From ZC4RG35 sp041747855 (lineage in GTDB: Bacteria; Actinomycetota; Acidimicrobiia; Spongiisociales; ZC4RG35): a stretch of DNA of 64,000 nt. The position numbers and the translations under genes were made by a program. Below the pieces are notes generated by a model, which saw nothing but the letters and a program-made list of their open reading frames with translations, did no database searches and had not been told where the DNA came from. Positions within the stretch are counted from its first letter, which is position 1. Each line of letters begins with the position of its first letter. The DNA lies in the NCBI GenBank assembly GCA_041747855.1, contig JBGTEJ010000021.1, forward strand, positions 1-64,000, in the 5' to 3' direction. Positions 35,459 through 43,841 of the stretch are shown here, in pieces.

Positions 35459-36634
35459 TCAAGCCGCCGAGAAAACTGCATCCCACTCGGGTAGAGCCGC
35501 GATGGCGGCGCATTCGCCACGTACCGCCTCGCTGATGACCCGCATCCTCGTCGATGCCTCAGGGGCATCCCATCGATACCCGGCGAGGGCCTCGGATTCG
35601 GTGAACATACCCACAGAGAGGGCGTCACGTTGCTCCTGGTAACGACGCAGGGCATGGGAGGCGACACGGGACTCGGTGAGGGCACTATGGACCGCCCGGG
35701 CACAAAGCTCGGCATCGCGGAGGGCGTCGCTTATCCCGTGCGCCGAGATCGGGTCCTTGGTGTAGCCGGCATCCCCGACCAACGCCCATCCCCGACCCCA
35801 AGGCCGACGGATGAACCCGGGCAGCCCGGGAGTGCCCCGGAACGGCGTGACCCGGGCGCCCTGGCTGACCAAGTCCGCCAGGTCGTGGCCGGCGGAGGCG
35901 AGGAGAAGGTCGAACTCAGCGTCAGGATCGGCCCGGAACTCGCCCAGTCGGTCGCGGTGACGGCCGACGAACACGCAAGTCACCCCGTCGTTGGTGGGGA
36001 TGATCCCGGCATTGACCCCCGGCGTGAACTGGAACCAGAAACCCACGGCGGGAACCCCATCGAAGTAGGCGTAGTGGACGGCGTTGGTCGGCTGATGGCT
36101 CCTGTAAGCCGTGGCACCGACGAGTTCTGCCGTCCTCGACCAAACTCCGTCCGCCCCGACGACCATCCGCGCGGTCACCGGTTCGACCCGACCGCCCCCA
36201 ACGTCGAGGAGGATTCCGTGCACCGAGTCACCTCGATCGCGGATCAGGTCGACCATGCGGGCCGATCCCGAGAAATCCGCCCCGGCCTCCCTCGCTGCCT
36301 CGAGAAGAGTCCCGTCGAGTAGATGGCGTCGTGGTGCGTAAAAGGTGTCGACCCCATACTCGGGACGCACCTGGAACTCGACACGGTCCTCGGCGAAGCC
36401 CAAGGTGATGTTGCTGATCCCGGGGGTTCCCGCAGCGATCACCGTGTCGAGCAGACCCCACCGGCTCAACTGGAGGATCCCGCTACGGAGGATGGCATGG
36501 GTCGAAAGGGTGTCCGAAGGGAGGGCGGCCCGGTCGACCATCAGAACGGTATGGCCCTGGCGGGCGAGCAGCATTGCCGTCGACGCCCCGGCCACCCGGG
36601 CGCCGACCACGATCACGTCATAGTCGCAGGTCAT
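35459..36634 (-). CDS. FAD-dependent monooxygenase (geranylgeranyl reductase/PHBH-like)
   Basis: A 391-residue flavoprotein from the ATG at 36634, which has GGAGAACC before it. Rossmann motif VIVVGARVAGASTAMLLARQG at 7-27, DG motif GADGVWS, and GDAGYTKDPISAHGISDAL, the second FAD-binding GD box. It belongs to the aromatic-hydroxylase-like flavoprotein group; the substrate is unknown. It follows OsmC in the TetR-linked operon, after a strong hairpin. Confidence 0.88.
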   Translation of the reverse strand: MTCDYDVIVVGARVAGASTAMLLARQGHTVLMVDRAALPSDTLSTHAILRSGILQLSRWGLLDTVIAAGTPGISNITLGFAEDRVEFQVRPEYGVDTFYAPRRHLLDGTLLEAAREAGADFSGSARMVDLIRDRGDSVHGILLDVGGGRVEPVTARMVVGADGVWSRTAELVGATAYRSHQPTNAVHYAYFDGVPAVGFWFQFTPGVNAGIIPTNDGVTCVFVGRHRDRLGEFRADPDAEFDLLLASAGHDLADLVSQGARVTPFRGTPGLPGFIRRPWGRGWALVGDAGYTKDPISAHGISDALRDAELCARAVHSALTESRVASHALRRYQEQRDALSVGMFTESEALAGYRWDAPEASTRMRVISEAVRGECAAIAALPEWDAVFSAA

Positions 36635-36653
36635 GTTGGTTCTCCTCACCGGA

Positions 36654-36679
36654 CGCGGCCGGGGCGTACCCCGGCCGCG
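36654..36679 (-). terminator. Strong intra-operon hairpin
   Basis: An 11-bp perfect GC-rich stem (36654-36664 with 36669-36679) and a four-base CGTA loop, between the OsmC stop and the monooxygenase start. No U-tract follows, so it may attenuate or stabilise rather than fully stop the transcript. Confidence 0.5.
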
Positions 36680-36690
36680 CATCCGGCTGC

Positions 36691-37254
36691 TCAAACGACG
36701 TCGACCGCCACCGACACCGTGGTGCCGTTGGTCAACATGTCGTATACGGCCGACCTGGCGATGGAGCGCTCCACCACCCGACGCAAGACCTCGGCCTCGG
36801 CGCCGCCTTCGATGGTGATGTCCACCTGTATCGACTGGTATCCGTTTCGGACGGAATCGTCGAGCCCCAGGAGACCCATCAGATCGATGTCGCCGCTCAC
36901 CGTCGAACTCACCCGGGTCAGGTCGATCCCCCGGGCCGAGGCGATGTTCCCGACTCCGGAGGTGATGCATGCCGCCAGGGCGTGGAGGAGGAACTCCACC
37001 GGTGTGGGGGCGGCATCCCTGGCTACCAACTGCTCGGGATGGTCCGCCTCATACTGGAAGGCCTGACGGTGGGTCTGCTCCTCTCCCAGACCGAAGAAGT
37101 CGTGGATGGTGCTGCGACTATGGGTGCCGCTGATCCACTCGTTCGTGGCTCGGAACTGGAACTTGGCCGCAGCCGGCATTCCCCTCACCGCGTCGAGCGC
37201 TCCGAAGAGGCCATCGACATTGACCCCGTTTCGATTTCTTGTAGCTGTCGTCAT
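36691..37254 (-). CDS. OsmC-family protein
   Basis: A 187-residue OsmC/Ohr-fold protein: EWISGTHSRSTI, HPEQLVARDAAPTPVEFLLHALAACITSGVGNIA, and the C-terminal SIARSAVYDMLTNG. Cys96 is the peroxidatic cysteine; the second cysteine of peroxidase members is a serine here, so it is a one-cysteine variant, perhaps a thiol-handling protein other than a peroxidase. First gene of the OsmC-monooxygenase operon, 52 bases after the TetR-type palindrome. Confidence 0.85.
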   Translation of the reverse strand: MTTATRNRNGVNVDGLFGALDAVRGMPAAAKFQFRATNEWISGTHSRSTIHDFFGLGEEQTHRQAFQYEADHPEQLVARDAAPTPVEFLLHALAACITSGVGNIASARGIDLTRVSSTVSGDIDLMGLLGLDDSVRNGYQSIQVDITIEGGAEAEVLRRVVERSIARSAVYDMLTNGTTVSVAVDVV

Positions 37255-37306
37255 TTCTGGTTTCTCCTTGTCTTTGATGGTTTGGTCTGGTTTTGGTACA
37301 TATCAG

Positions 37307-37322
37307 TCGGTCGTCCGACCGA
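37307..37322 (-). promoter_or_regulatory. TetR-type operator before OsmC
   Basis: TCGGTCGTCCGACCGA: seven-base arms identical to those of the palindrome in the TetR promoter (40974-40989), differing only in the centre. It lies 52 bases before the OsmC start, so the TetR protein probably controls this operon too. Confidence 0.7.
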
Positions 37323-37367
37323 TTCATTGTGCAGCATTGTTCGATATTGGTCCTCCTCGGGGTTTGG

Positions 37368-39488
37368 TCAGATCAGTTCGGCGATCAGCACGGCTGCTTT
37401 TCGGGCGCCGTCAGTCTCCACCGGTCGGTAGTTGACCGGACGGTCCATCTCGGCCGCGATCAACTCGGCGATTTGGTCGGGGTCGGTGTCCCGGTAGTCC
37501 ATATATCGACCCGCCCGGTACTGGTCGAGTCGATGCCGGACATGGAAGTTCTGCTCGAAGTGGTTGATCAACGGAAAGTACAGGAATGGTCTCTTCGCCG
37601 CAGTCAGCTCCATGGTCGTGGTCAGTCCGCCCTGGACCACTGCGATGTCGCACACTGCCAGGTGGCGGTAGAGCCGGTCGACATAGCCGTGGACTTCCAG
37701 TCCCGGTGTTGCGGGCAGGCTTTCCGGATCGATGCGAGGCCCGGCGACAGCAACCATCCGGAGGCCGGGCACCAACTCCTTGGCTTTGGGGTAGGAGGCG
37801 ATCACCTTTTCCAAAAGATCCTGGCCGACACCGGAACCACCGACGGTGACCACACAAACCTTCTCATCCGGTTGGTAGCCCAACTCTGCCCGCCACTCCT
37901 CCACCTCGACGTCGGATGGTGCATCGAACCCGGTTATGTATCCGGAGAAGTCGAAGTTCTCCTCGGTCCAATCCCGGATCTTGGGGAGCCCCGGCCCGAA
38001 CACTTCGGGGTAGATGTCGTCGGGACTGCCCACGAAGATCGCCCGGTCTCGTATACGGGGGTATCGGGCGATGTGCTCGATCATCTCGGCGTTGTAGTCC
38101 GAAGTCAGATAGGCCTCACGGTCGCCACCATCGGGCATCGGTAGATAGCCGACGAAGTCGGTCATCCAAACGTTGGTGCCCCTCTTCAACTCTGGGTTCT
38201 CATGCCAGTAGTAGTCGACGTCCCAGGCTTCGTCTCCGATCACCAGGTCGTAAAGGCCGTCTTCGAGCACCTCCTGAAAGATCATGAAGTTGGCCACCAG
38301 GATCTCGTCCATACGACGCAATGCCTGGAAGCAGTGGAGCTCGTGACCGGCGGCCTCGGAGGCGATGTGGCCCGACTCCGAGGCAAGCCACTCACTGGCC
38401 GGATGGATCGTCTCTCCTGCGTCTTCCAGTGCGCGGGTCACAGGGTCCTGGGCCAACCACTCGATCTCTAGGTCGGGCTCCAACTTGCGGAGTTCGTCGA
38501 CGATGGCGATGTCACGGCGGGCGTGGCCCAACCCGATCGGAGACGAGAGATACAGGGCTTTCTTGCGTCGGCTCATACCGCGCGCCCAGACATGACTTCG
38601 CATGGGTACTCCTTTGATCTTGTCGACGAACCTGCGTATCACGTGGTTGACCTCGACCGGTTCCCGGGCGGGGGTGAGATGCCCGGCACCTTCGAGGACT
38701 ATCAAGTCACCACCGGTGATTTCGGCGAAAGCCCTCCCCCGGTCGACGTGCTGACAGACGTCCTGGTCACCATGGATGGTGAGGGTGGGCACGGTGAGTG
38801 ACCGGCAGATGCCTTCTACGGTCTCACGGTCGGGGAAATCGATCTCGAACCCCTCCTCGCCCGCGGCGAGGACCTCACCGGTCGACTCAAGGGCCCAGGC
38901 CACGGCGTCCTCCCACTGCTTGGTGGAATGGGGTTCAACCAACTGCTCCCCGAAGAAGAACTCAACCCAGTCCCGGTGACGGGTGACGATGGCGTGGCGG
39001 TTGTTGAGTTGCCAGCCCTTCGGGTCGTCGAGGATCTCGTCCCAATGCGGCCCGGTCTCCACCCAGTGGGGCTGCGGTCTGCCCAGGTAGGGGACACCGG
39101 GCTCGATGGCGACCAAACCTTCCACCCTCTCGGGATGGGCCGCGGCGAACTGCACCGCCCACCAGTTGGCATGACAGTGAGCCACCAGGACTGCCTTGTC
39201 GATCCCGGCAGCGTCGGCAACGGCGAGGATGTCGCCCAGGTTGGCCTCCTGGGTGTGCGCCGAGGCTCCGGTCGGCTGACCCGACTTCCCGTTGCCCCGT
39301 CCGTCGAAGGTGACCACCCGGTAGTGACGTGAGAGGAACGGGATCTGCGCCTTCCATATCCGCGAATGGGTGATCGGGGAGGGTGGGATGAGGAACAGGG
39401 TGGTCTCGCCCTGCCCGTAGACCTCGTAGTGGATACCGACTCCCTCACGGTCGACCGTTCCCTGGTGGTCCGGGTGGCGAGCCCTCAT
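37368..39488 (-). CDS. Alpha/beta-hydrolase fused to a GT-B glycosyltransferase
   Basis: A 706-residue two-domain protein. Residues 1-292 are an alpha/beta-hydrolase (FDGRGNGKSG oxyanion region, Asp243 in GDQD, His270 in GAGH) in which the nucleophile elbow reads AHCHAN, with Cys105 where the next gene has Ser105. Residues about 305-706 are a GT-B glycosyltransferase of the MGT/UDP-sugar kind (SSPIGLGHARRDIAIV at its N-terminus, CVVTVGGSGVG, VVQGGLTTTMELTAAKRPF, FPLINHFEQN). Cytoplasmic, no signal peptide. The two domains may remove and add groups on one small molecule; the substrate is unknown. Confidence 0.88.
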   Translation of the reverse strand: MRARHPDHQGTVDREGVGIHYEVYGQGETTLFLIPPSPITHSRIWKAQIPFLSRHYRVVTFDGRGNGKSGQPTGASAHTQEANLGDILAVADAAGIDKAVLVAHCHANWWAVQFAAAHPERVEGLVAIEPGVPYLGRPQPHWVETGPHWDEILDDPKGWQLNNRHAIVTRHRDWVEFFFGEQLVEPHSTKQWEDAVAWALESTGEVLAAGEEGFEIDFPDRETVEGICRSLTVPTLTIHGDQDVCQHVDRGRAFAEITGGDLIVLEGAGHLTPAREPVEVNHVIRRFVDKIKGVPMRSHVWARGMSRRKKALYLSSPIGLGHARRDIAIVDELRKLEPDLEIEWLAQDPVTRALEDAGETIHPASEWLASESGHIASEAAGHELHCFQALRRMDEILVANFMIFQEVLEDGLYDLVIGDEAWDVDYYWHENPELKRGTNVWMTDFVGYLPMPDGGDREAYLTSDYNAEMIEHIARYPRIRDRAIFVGSPDDIYPEVFGPGLPKIRDWTEENFDFSGYITGFDAPSDVEVEEWRAELGYQPDEKVCVVTVGGSGVGQDLLEKVIASYPKAKELVPGLRMVAVAGPRIDPESLPATPGLEVHGYVDRLYRHLAVCDIAVVQGGLTTTMELTAAKRPFLYFPLINHFEQNFHVRHRLDQYRAGRYMDYRDTDPDQIAELIAAEMDRPVNYRPVETDGARKAAVLIAELI

Positions 39489-40360
39489 CGGGGCAGACCT
39501 TCGACGAAGTCTCTGATCAACCGGTTCACTCGAACCGGGTCACGGACATTGGGGAGGTGTCCTGAGCCTTCCAGCGAGACCAGAGTGCCGCCAGAGAGCT
39601 TCGCCATCTCCTCACCGACCCCGTGTGGCTGGATGCGGTCTCGGGTTCCGTGGATGACCAGAACCGGGCAGGACACCCCTGCCACCAGTTCCTTCCAAAC
39701 AACCGAGGACTCGAGCGCTTTCGCCTTGGCCTCGGCCTCGAGGATCTCGGGTCCGGCCTCGAGCCCCCATTCCAGGGTGTCTTCTCTCGGCTTGGTGGAG
39801 TGCAGCTCGTTGAACACCTGGGAAAAGAAGAACTCGACGAAATCCGGGTAATTGCGATACCAGTAGTCGATGTTGTACTTCTCCCAGCCCTGGGGTTCCT
39901 CCGGCGCTGGAAGGTGCAGGCTGTCGACGAGCCCTGCCCTCTCTGGAGATGGCGGCACCAGCGGCACTGACGGGCCGATCGCCACCACCCCGAGCACGCG
40001 ATCCGGATGAAGGTTTGCGAGCGTCACCCCATACCTCGCCCCCAGGGAGAGTCCCACGACAACGGCTCGCTCCACCCCACAGGCGTCGAGCACGGCCACA
40101 GCATCCTCGGCGTAAGCGTTGGCGGTGTACCGCGCTGGGGCAGTGACCCGGTCGGATCGTCCGTTCCCCGGCCCGTCGTAGGCGACCACCCGGTAGTGAC
40201 GGGCGAGGTACGGCACCTGCATCTTCCATTGCCGGGAGTGGACGATGGTCCAGGTGGGCAGAAGGAGGATCGTTGGATCGCCGTCACCGAAGACTTCATA
40301 GCCCAGCCGGACCCCGTCGCGCTCGACGTGGTCAGCGACGTCAGGGTGAGCCGCTCTCAA
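39485..40360 (-). CDS. Alpha/beta-hydrolase
   Basis: A 291-residue alpha/beta-hydrolase: LLLPTWTIVHSRQWKMQVPYL, YDGPGNGRSD, nucleophile elbow GLSLGAR with Ser105, and LEGSGHLPNV with the catalytic His near 270. It aligns end to end with the hydrolase half of the next protein, so the two arose by tandem duplication. It overlaps both neighbours by four bases (TetR before, fusion protein after), a tight operon. Confidence 0.92.
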   Translation of the reverse strand: MRAAHPDVADHVERDGVRLGYEVFGDGDPTILLLPTWTIVHSRQWKMQVPYLARHYRVVAYDGPGNGRSDRVTAPARYTANAYAEDAVAVLDACGVERAVVVGLSLGARYGVTLANLHPDRVLGVVAIGPSVPLVPPSPERAGLVDSLHLPAPEEPQGWEKYNIDYWYRNYPDFVEFFFSQVFNELHSTKPREDTLEWGLEAGPEILEAEAKAKALESSVVWKELVAGVSCPVLVIHGTRDRIQPHGVGEEMAKLSGGTLVSLEGSGHLPNVRDPVRVNRLIRDFVEGLPR

Positions 40361-40947
40361 GGCCCCTCCTCGAGTGACCTCAGCACCTCACCAAACTTGC
40401 GGAGGGCCGACCGGATGGGGAGGTCTTCCTCGGAGAAGCCGAGCAAGATCATGGCCTCGGCCCCGAGAAACGGGGCCCCGGCAATGAGTCCGGCCTCGGC
40501 CGGAGTAAAGGGGCCGAGCCCACCGATCCGAGTGGCCGCCTTGCCGGCGACGTCGGCGAGGACGCCAAACCACTTCGCCAGCATCTGCTTCACCGCTCCC
40601 GCGATCTCCGGATCGGACCAACCGGCTGCGGTCAGTTCCTGAAGAACGCGGACATATCCCGAGGCGAGGTCGTCTTCGAGGAAGTCGCATGCTTGTTCCC
40701 ACTGCTTCCAGAGGGGCATGTCTGTGGCGTAGAGGGACCGCTGCCTTTCGATTAGACGTCTGTTCTCCTCCTCCAGGACGTCGAGCACAAGTCCCTGCTT
40801 CGATCCGAAGTGGTAATGGATCTGACTCAGAGGGACCCCTGCCGCCTCGGCGATCCTGCGAGTAGACAGTCCGGCGTATCCGGTGTCGAGCAAGGCTTGC
40901 TTGGCGGCGTCGAGGATGTTGGCTCGGGTCCTGGGTTCAACGGTCAC
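40357..40947 (-). CDS. TetR-family transcriptional regulator
   Basis: A 196-residue TetR protein starting on GTG. The helix-turn-helix is RANILDAAKQALLDTGYAGL then STRRIAEAAGVPLSQIHYHFGSKQGLVLDVL. The C-terminal ligand-binding domain is helical and unspecific. First gene of the operon with the two hydrolases, and a perfect 16-bp palindrome overlaps its own transcription start, so it is probably an autorepressor and controls the OsmC operon as well. Confidence 0.92.
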   Translation of the reverse strand: MTVEPRTRANILDAAKQALLDTGYAGLSTRRIAEAAGVPLSQIHYHFGSKQGLVLDVLEEENRRLIERQRSLYATDMPLWKQWEQACDFLEDDLASGYVRVLQELTAAGWSDPEIAGAVKQMLAKWFGVLADVAGKAATRIGGLGPFTPAEAGLIAGAPFLGAEAMILLGFSEEDLPIRSALRKFGEVLRSLEEGP

Positions 40948-40973
40948 AGTTCTGACACTCTCTCATCTTGGTA

Positions 40974-41018
40974 TCGGTCGATCGACCGAATTATGTCAGA
41001 ACCACTCACAGTTGTCAA
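40974..41018 (-). promoter_or_regulatory. TetR operon promoter and operator
   Basis: On the minus strand TTGACA (41018-41013), a 17-base spacer, and CATAAT (40995-40990) form a near-consensus promoter. The perfect palindrome TCGGTCGATCGACCGA (40989-40974) follows immediately and covers the expected start site. Confidence 0.85.
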
Positions 41019-41184
41019 CCCTGACTCTGTTGCAATCGCATCACCAACTTAATGGGGTGCACTATCCAGGCCGAAGGTTGGAAGCGTCTCACTCTGTCCG
41101 ATGACCAAACCGCGATGACTCCGGCTCCGAAGCACAAGTAATTGGGGCGGAAGAACCACCCAATACAGCTACGAGGAGCGAAAC

Positions 41185-41904
41185 ATGAAAAGAATACGAG
41201 TGATTACTAGCGGCGTCGTTATGGCGTTGATTCTGGCGGCCTGCGCCACTGGCGAGTCGACGCCCACAACGACAACAAGCCCGACTACGACGACGACGGC
41301 CGCCATCACCACCACGACCACCGCAGAGATGATGGAGGAGTTGATGGGGGCGGATGCGGCGCTGAGTGGTTCGGCGTCGTTGCGGGCTCTGTTGACCGCG
41401 CAGTTGCAGGAGCATGTCTACCTGGCGGGAATCGCGGTCTACAACGCGGTGATCAACCCCGACGCCTTCGAAGCGTCCGCCAACGTGCTCGACCTCAACT
41501 CCCAGGACTTGGCCGCCTCGGTCGGGTCGGTGTACGGGGCCGACGCAGAAGAGGCCTTCCTTGGTCTGTGGCGAAGCCACATCGGCATGTTCGTCGACTA
41601 CACCGTGGCCCGGGTAGCCGGCGACATGGAGGGACAGCAGAAGGCAGCCTCCGACCTCGCCCAGTATGCCGAGGACTTCGGAGCGTTCCTCGCCGGAGCC
41701 AACCCCAACCTTCCCGCTGATGCAGTGGCCGACCTGGTTGGACATCATGTGATGACCTTGGTCCCCGCGGTCAACGCGATCGTCGACGGAGACGCCGCAA
41801 CCGCATTCACCAGCCTGAAGACGGCAGCCGGACACATGTCCATGATCGCCGACGCACTCGCCGCCGGCATCGCCGCCCAGTTCCCCGAGGAATTCCCAGG
41901 GTGA
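41185..41904 (+). CDS. Secreted lipoprotein with threonine-rich linker
   Basis: A 239-residue protein. Signal peptide with lipobox (ALILAACATG), then a threonine-rich linker of about 30 residues (TTTTSPTTTTTAA), typical of actinobacterial surface lipoproteins. The mature part is alpha-helical (LRALLTAQLQEHVYLAGIAVY…, GLVGHH-like DLVGHHVMTLVPAVNAIVDGD). No enzyme motif is recognised. It is followed by a strong hairpin and a cupredoxin gene in the same direction. Confidence 0.8.
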   Translation: MKRIRVITSGVVMALILAACATGESTPTTTTSPTTTTTAAITTTTTAEMMEELMGADAALSGSASLRALLTAQLQEHVYLAGIAVYNAVINPDAFEASANVLDLNSQDLAASVGSVYGADAEEAFLGLWRSHIGMFVDYTVARVAGDMEGQQKAASDLAQYAEDFGAFLAGANPNLPADAVADLVGHHVMTLVPAVNAIVDGDAATAFTSLKTAAGHMSMIADALAAGIAAQFPEEFPG

Positions 41905-41914
41905 ACCTCAACCA

Positions 41915-41950
41915 GAAGGCGGGGAGCGTCTCCTTTCGCTCCCCGCCTTC
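41915..41950 (+). terminator. Hairpin between lipoprotein and cupredoxin genes
   Basis: A perfect 14-bp stem: 41915-41928 pairs with 41937-41950, eight-base loop, and the cupredoxin ribosome-binding site (AAGGAG) comes only four bases later. It probably ends most lipoprotein transcripts, or separates expression of the two genes. Confidence 0.7.
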
Positions 41951-41966
41951 GCTAAGGAGCAACAAA

Positions 41967-42323
41967 ATGCAGTTTCGTCTTCTTCTCGCCGGAGTTCTCA
42001 TCGCTTCCTGCGCGGCACCAAGTGGAGCGACACCGACTACAGCAGACACCCCGGCAGTTTCTACCGTCGAGGCCACCGGTTTTCTTTTCCGCCCTGCGGA
42101 ACTAACCGTTTCTCCGGGGAGCAACGTCAGCTTCGTCAACAACGACCACATCCACCATACGGTCACATCCGGAACAGTTGGAGATCAGGACGACTTGTTC
42201 GATCTCAACCTGCCGGAGAAAGGCGCTGCCGGTGAGGTCACCTTCGACACTCCGGGCAGATTCGAGTACTTCTGTGCCATCCACAGCCACATGCGGGGTG
42301 TGGTGGAAGTCAAAGCCCCTTGA
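41967..42323 (+). CDS. Cupredoxin (plastocyanin-like), lipoprotein
   Basis: A 118-residue protein from the ATG at 41967. A short signal peptide with lipobox (GVLIASCAAP) is followed by a plastocyanin/azurin fold: FLFRPAELTVSPGSNVSFVNNDHIHHTVTSG and FEYFCAIHSHMRGVVEV. The copper ligands are the His in HHTV and the Cys-x2-His-x2-Met group. It is a membrane-anchored electron carrier or copper protein. An ECF sigma factor gene follows after 53 bases. Confidence 0.88.
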   Translation: MQFRLLLAGVLIASCAAPSGATPTTADTPAVSTVEATGFLFRPAELTVSPGSNVSFVNNDHIHHTVTSGTVGDQDDLFDLNLPEKGAAGEVTFDTPGRFEYFCAIHSHMRGVVEVKAP

Positions 42324-42376
42324 CCGTTGCCCATGCTATTCCTGCAGGTATGCCCTCCTGTGTATCGTTGCGACGC

Positions 42377-42946
42377 ATGCCCAGGTCCGAGCGATCGTCC
42401 GACCCTGGCGTCGATCGGCTGATGCGGCAGCTGAGTCGGGGCGACACCAAGGCTTTCGCTTCCCTCTATGACGCGGTCGCACCGAGCGTCTTCGGGCTGG
42501 CGAGGAGAGTTACACGCGATTCGGCCATCGCCGAGGAAGTGACCCAGGAGGTGATGCTCGAAGTGTGGCGAACCGCCAAGCGGTTCGATGCCTCTCGGGG
42601 TACGGCGAGGACCTACATCATGACCCTGGCTCACCGCCGGTCGGTCGACCGAGTCCGAAGCGAAGAGGCCAGTCGTCGGCGAACCGAGGCAGTCGGTCAC
42701 AAGGACATGGATCGTCCTTATGACTCGGTTTACGAGCACGTCGAGAGAGACTTCGACCGTTCGAAGGTCAGGAAAGCACTCGGCGGCCTCAGCCAACTCC
42801 AACGGGAGGCCATACTCCTGGCATATTGGGAAGGGCTCACACAGACTGAGATAGCGACCCATCTCTCGATACCGGTTGGCACGGTGAAGACTCGGATTCG
42901 GGACGCGATGCTGCGTCTCGGCACGGCGTTGGGAGACACGACATGA
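42377..42946 (+). CDS. ECF RNA polymerase sigma factor (SigK-like)
   Basis: A 189-residue sigma-70 ECF factor from the ATG at 42377. Region 2: FASLYDAVAPSVFGLARRVT, EEVTQEVMLEVW, SRGTARTYIMTLAHRRSVDRVR; region 4: ALGGLSQLQREAILLAYWEGL, TQTEIATHLSIPVGTVKTRI. The pattern is that of mycobacterial SigK/SigJ-type factors. Its stop overlaps the anti-sigma factor start by four bases. Confidence 0.92.
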   Translation: MPRSERSSDPGVDRLMRQLSRGDTKAFASLYDAVAPSVFGLARRVTRDSAIAEEVTQEVMLEVWRTAKRFDASRGTARTYIMTLAHRRSVDRVRSEEASRRRTEAVGHKDMDRPYDSVYEHVERDFDRSKVRKALGGLSQLQREAILLAYWEGLTQTEIATHLSIPVGTVKTRIRDAMLRLGTALGDTT

Positions 42947-43632
42947 GCGAATTGCACGACCTGGCCCCTCTTTACGCTCTGCACGCGCTGGACAAGCTCG
43001 AAGAGGCTCGCTTCGAGCGGCACCTCCACGGGTGTGAGCCCTGTCAGCAGGCGGTCGCCGGCTATCGGGAGTCCACGAGCTCCCTTGCCGAGATCACCCG
43101 CAGCGAACCTCCCCCCCACCTGCGGGAGCGAGTGCTGTCGCTGGCGGCGACAACCCGTCAGGAACCGGCAAGGGGGGAATCGGCAGCCGCAATGTCTTAC
43201 GGCCCCGCTCGCTGGGCTGCCGCCGCCTTGATATTGGTGGTCGGTCTGGGATGGTGGATGTCGCAGTCAGACCAGCGTCTCATCGACTCGGTGCTAAGAC
43301 ATCCGGATGCCGTGACCGTGTCGGCACAACCCACGCCAGACGGGCTGTCTGCCTTCAGCGAAGTCCGTGTTGTCGTCGTCCCGGGTGAGGGGAGGGCCCT
43401 GCTGTTGGCCGAGGGTCTTCGCCCACTCGAACCCAATCGTGTCTACGCAGTATGGGTGATCGACTCCGATGGAGCCCATCCGGCAGGCCTGTTTCGACCG
43501 GCTAGAGACGGCACCGCGGAGGTGATCATCGAAGGCGACGTGATTCCGGGAGTAGTCGTCGCTATGACCGTAGAACCTGAGGGCGGATCCGACATACCGA
43601 CCGGGAGCGTGCTGCTGACAGCCGAGACCTGA
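42943..43632 (+). CDS. Anti-sigma factor (RskA-like, zinc-binding)
   Basis: A 229-residue protein with a cytoplasmic zinc anti-sigma domain (H-x3-C-x2-C in HLHGCEPC), one transmembrane helix (ARWAAAALILVVGLGWWM) and an external RskA-type domain (VRVVVVPGEGRALLLAEGLRPLEPNRVYAVWVI). It holds the sigma factor at the membrane until a signal, probably oxidative or copper-related given the cupredoxin next door, triggers release; that signal is inferred. Confidence 0.9.
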   Translation: MSELHDLAPLYALHALDKLEEARFERHLHGCEPCQQAVAGYRESTSSLAEITRSEPPPHLRERVLSLAATTRQEPARGESAAAMSYGPARWAAAALILVVGLGWWMSQSDQRLIDSVLRHPDAVTVSAQPTPDGLSAFSEVRVVVVPGEGRALLLAEGLRPLEPNRVYAVWVIDSDGAHPAGLFRPARDGTAEVIIEGDVIPGVVVAMTVEPEGGSDIPTGSVLLTAET

Positions 43633-43753
43633 GTCCGACACGCACAATCCTGCTCCACCATTCGTGGGCCCGGTTGTAACCAAAGAGCCGGACCGCTGTT
43701 TGACGGCCGGAGGGTCTTGTCGACGAGATCGACAGTCGCCTCGCATGCCGTGG

Positions 43754-43818
43754 GGCTCAGCGTTTCTGTACTGGTTTCGTGGACGGTCCCGGACGGGCAC
43801 TGGAAAGTCGTCGTGGCA
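43754..43818 (+). repeat. 65-bp dispersed repeat B, copy 1
   Basis: Matches 51125-51189 at 55 of 65 bases, mostly transition differences. The copy lies in the 209-base gap before PEP carboxylase and ends 23 bases before its start. It may be a small element end or a shared upstream leader; no identity is known. Confidence 0.7.
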
Positions 43819-43841
43819 GTGGTATAAACGTCGGAGAGCCA

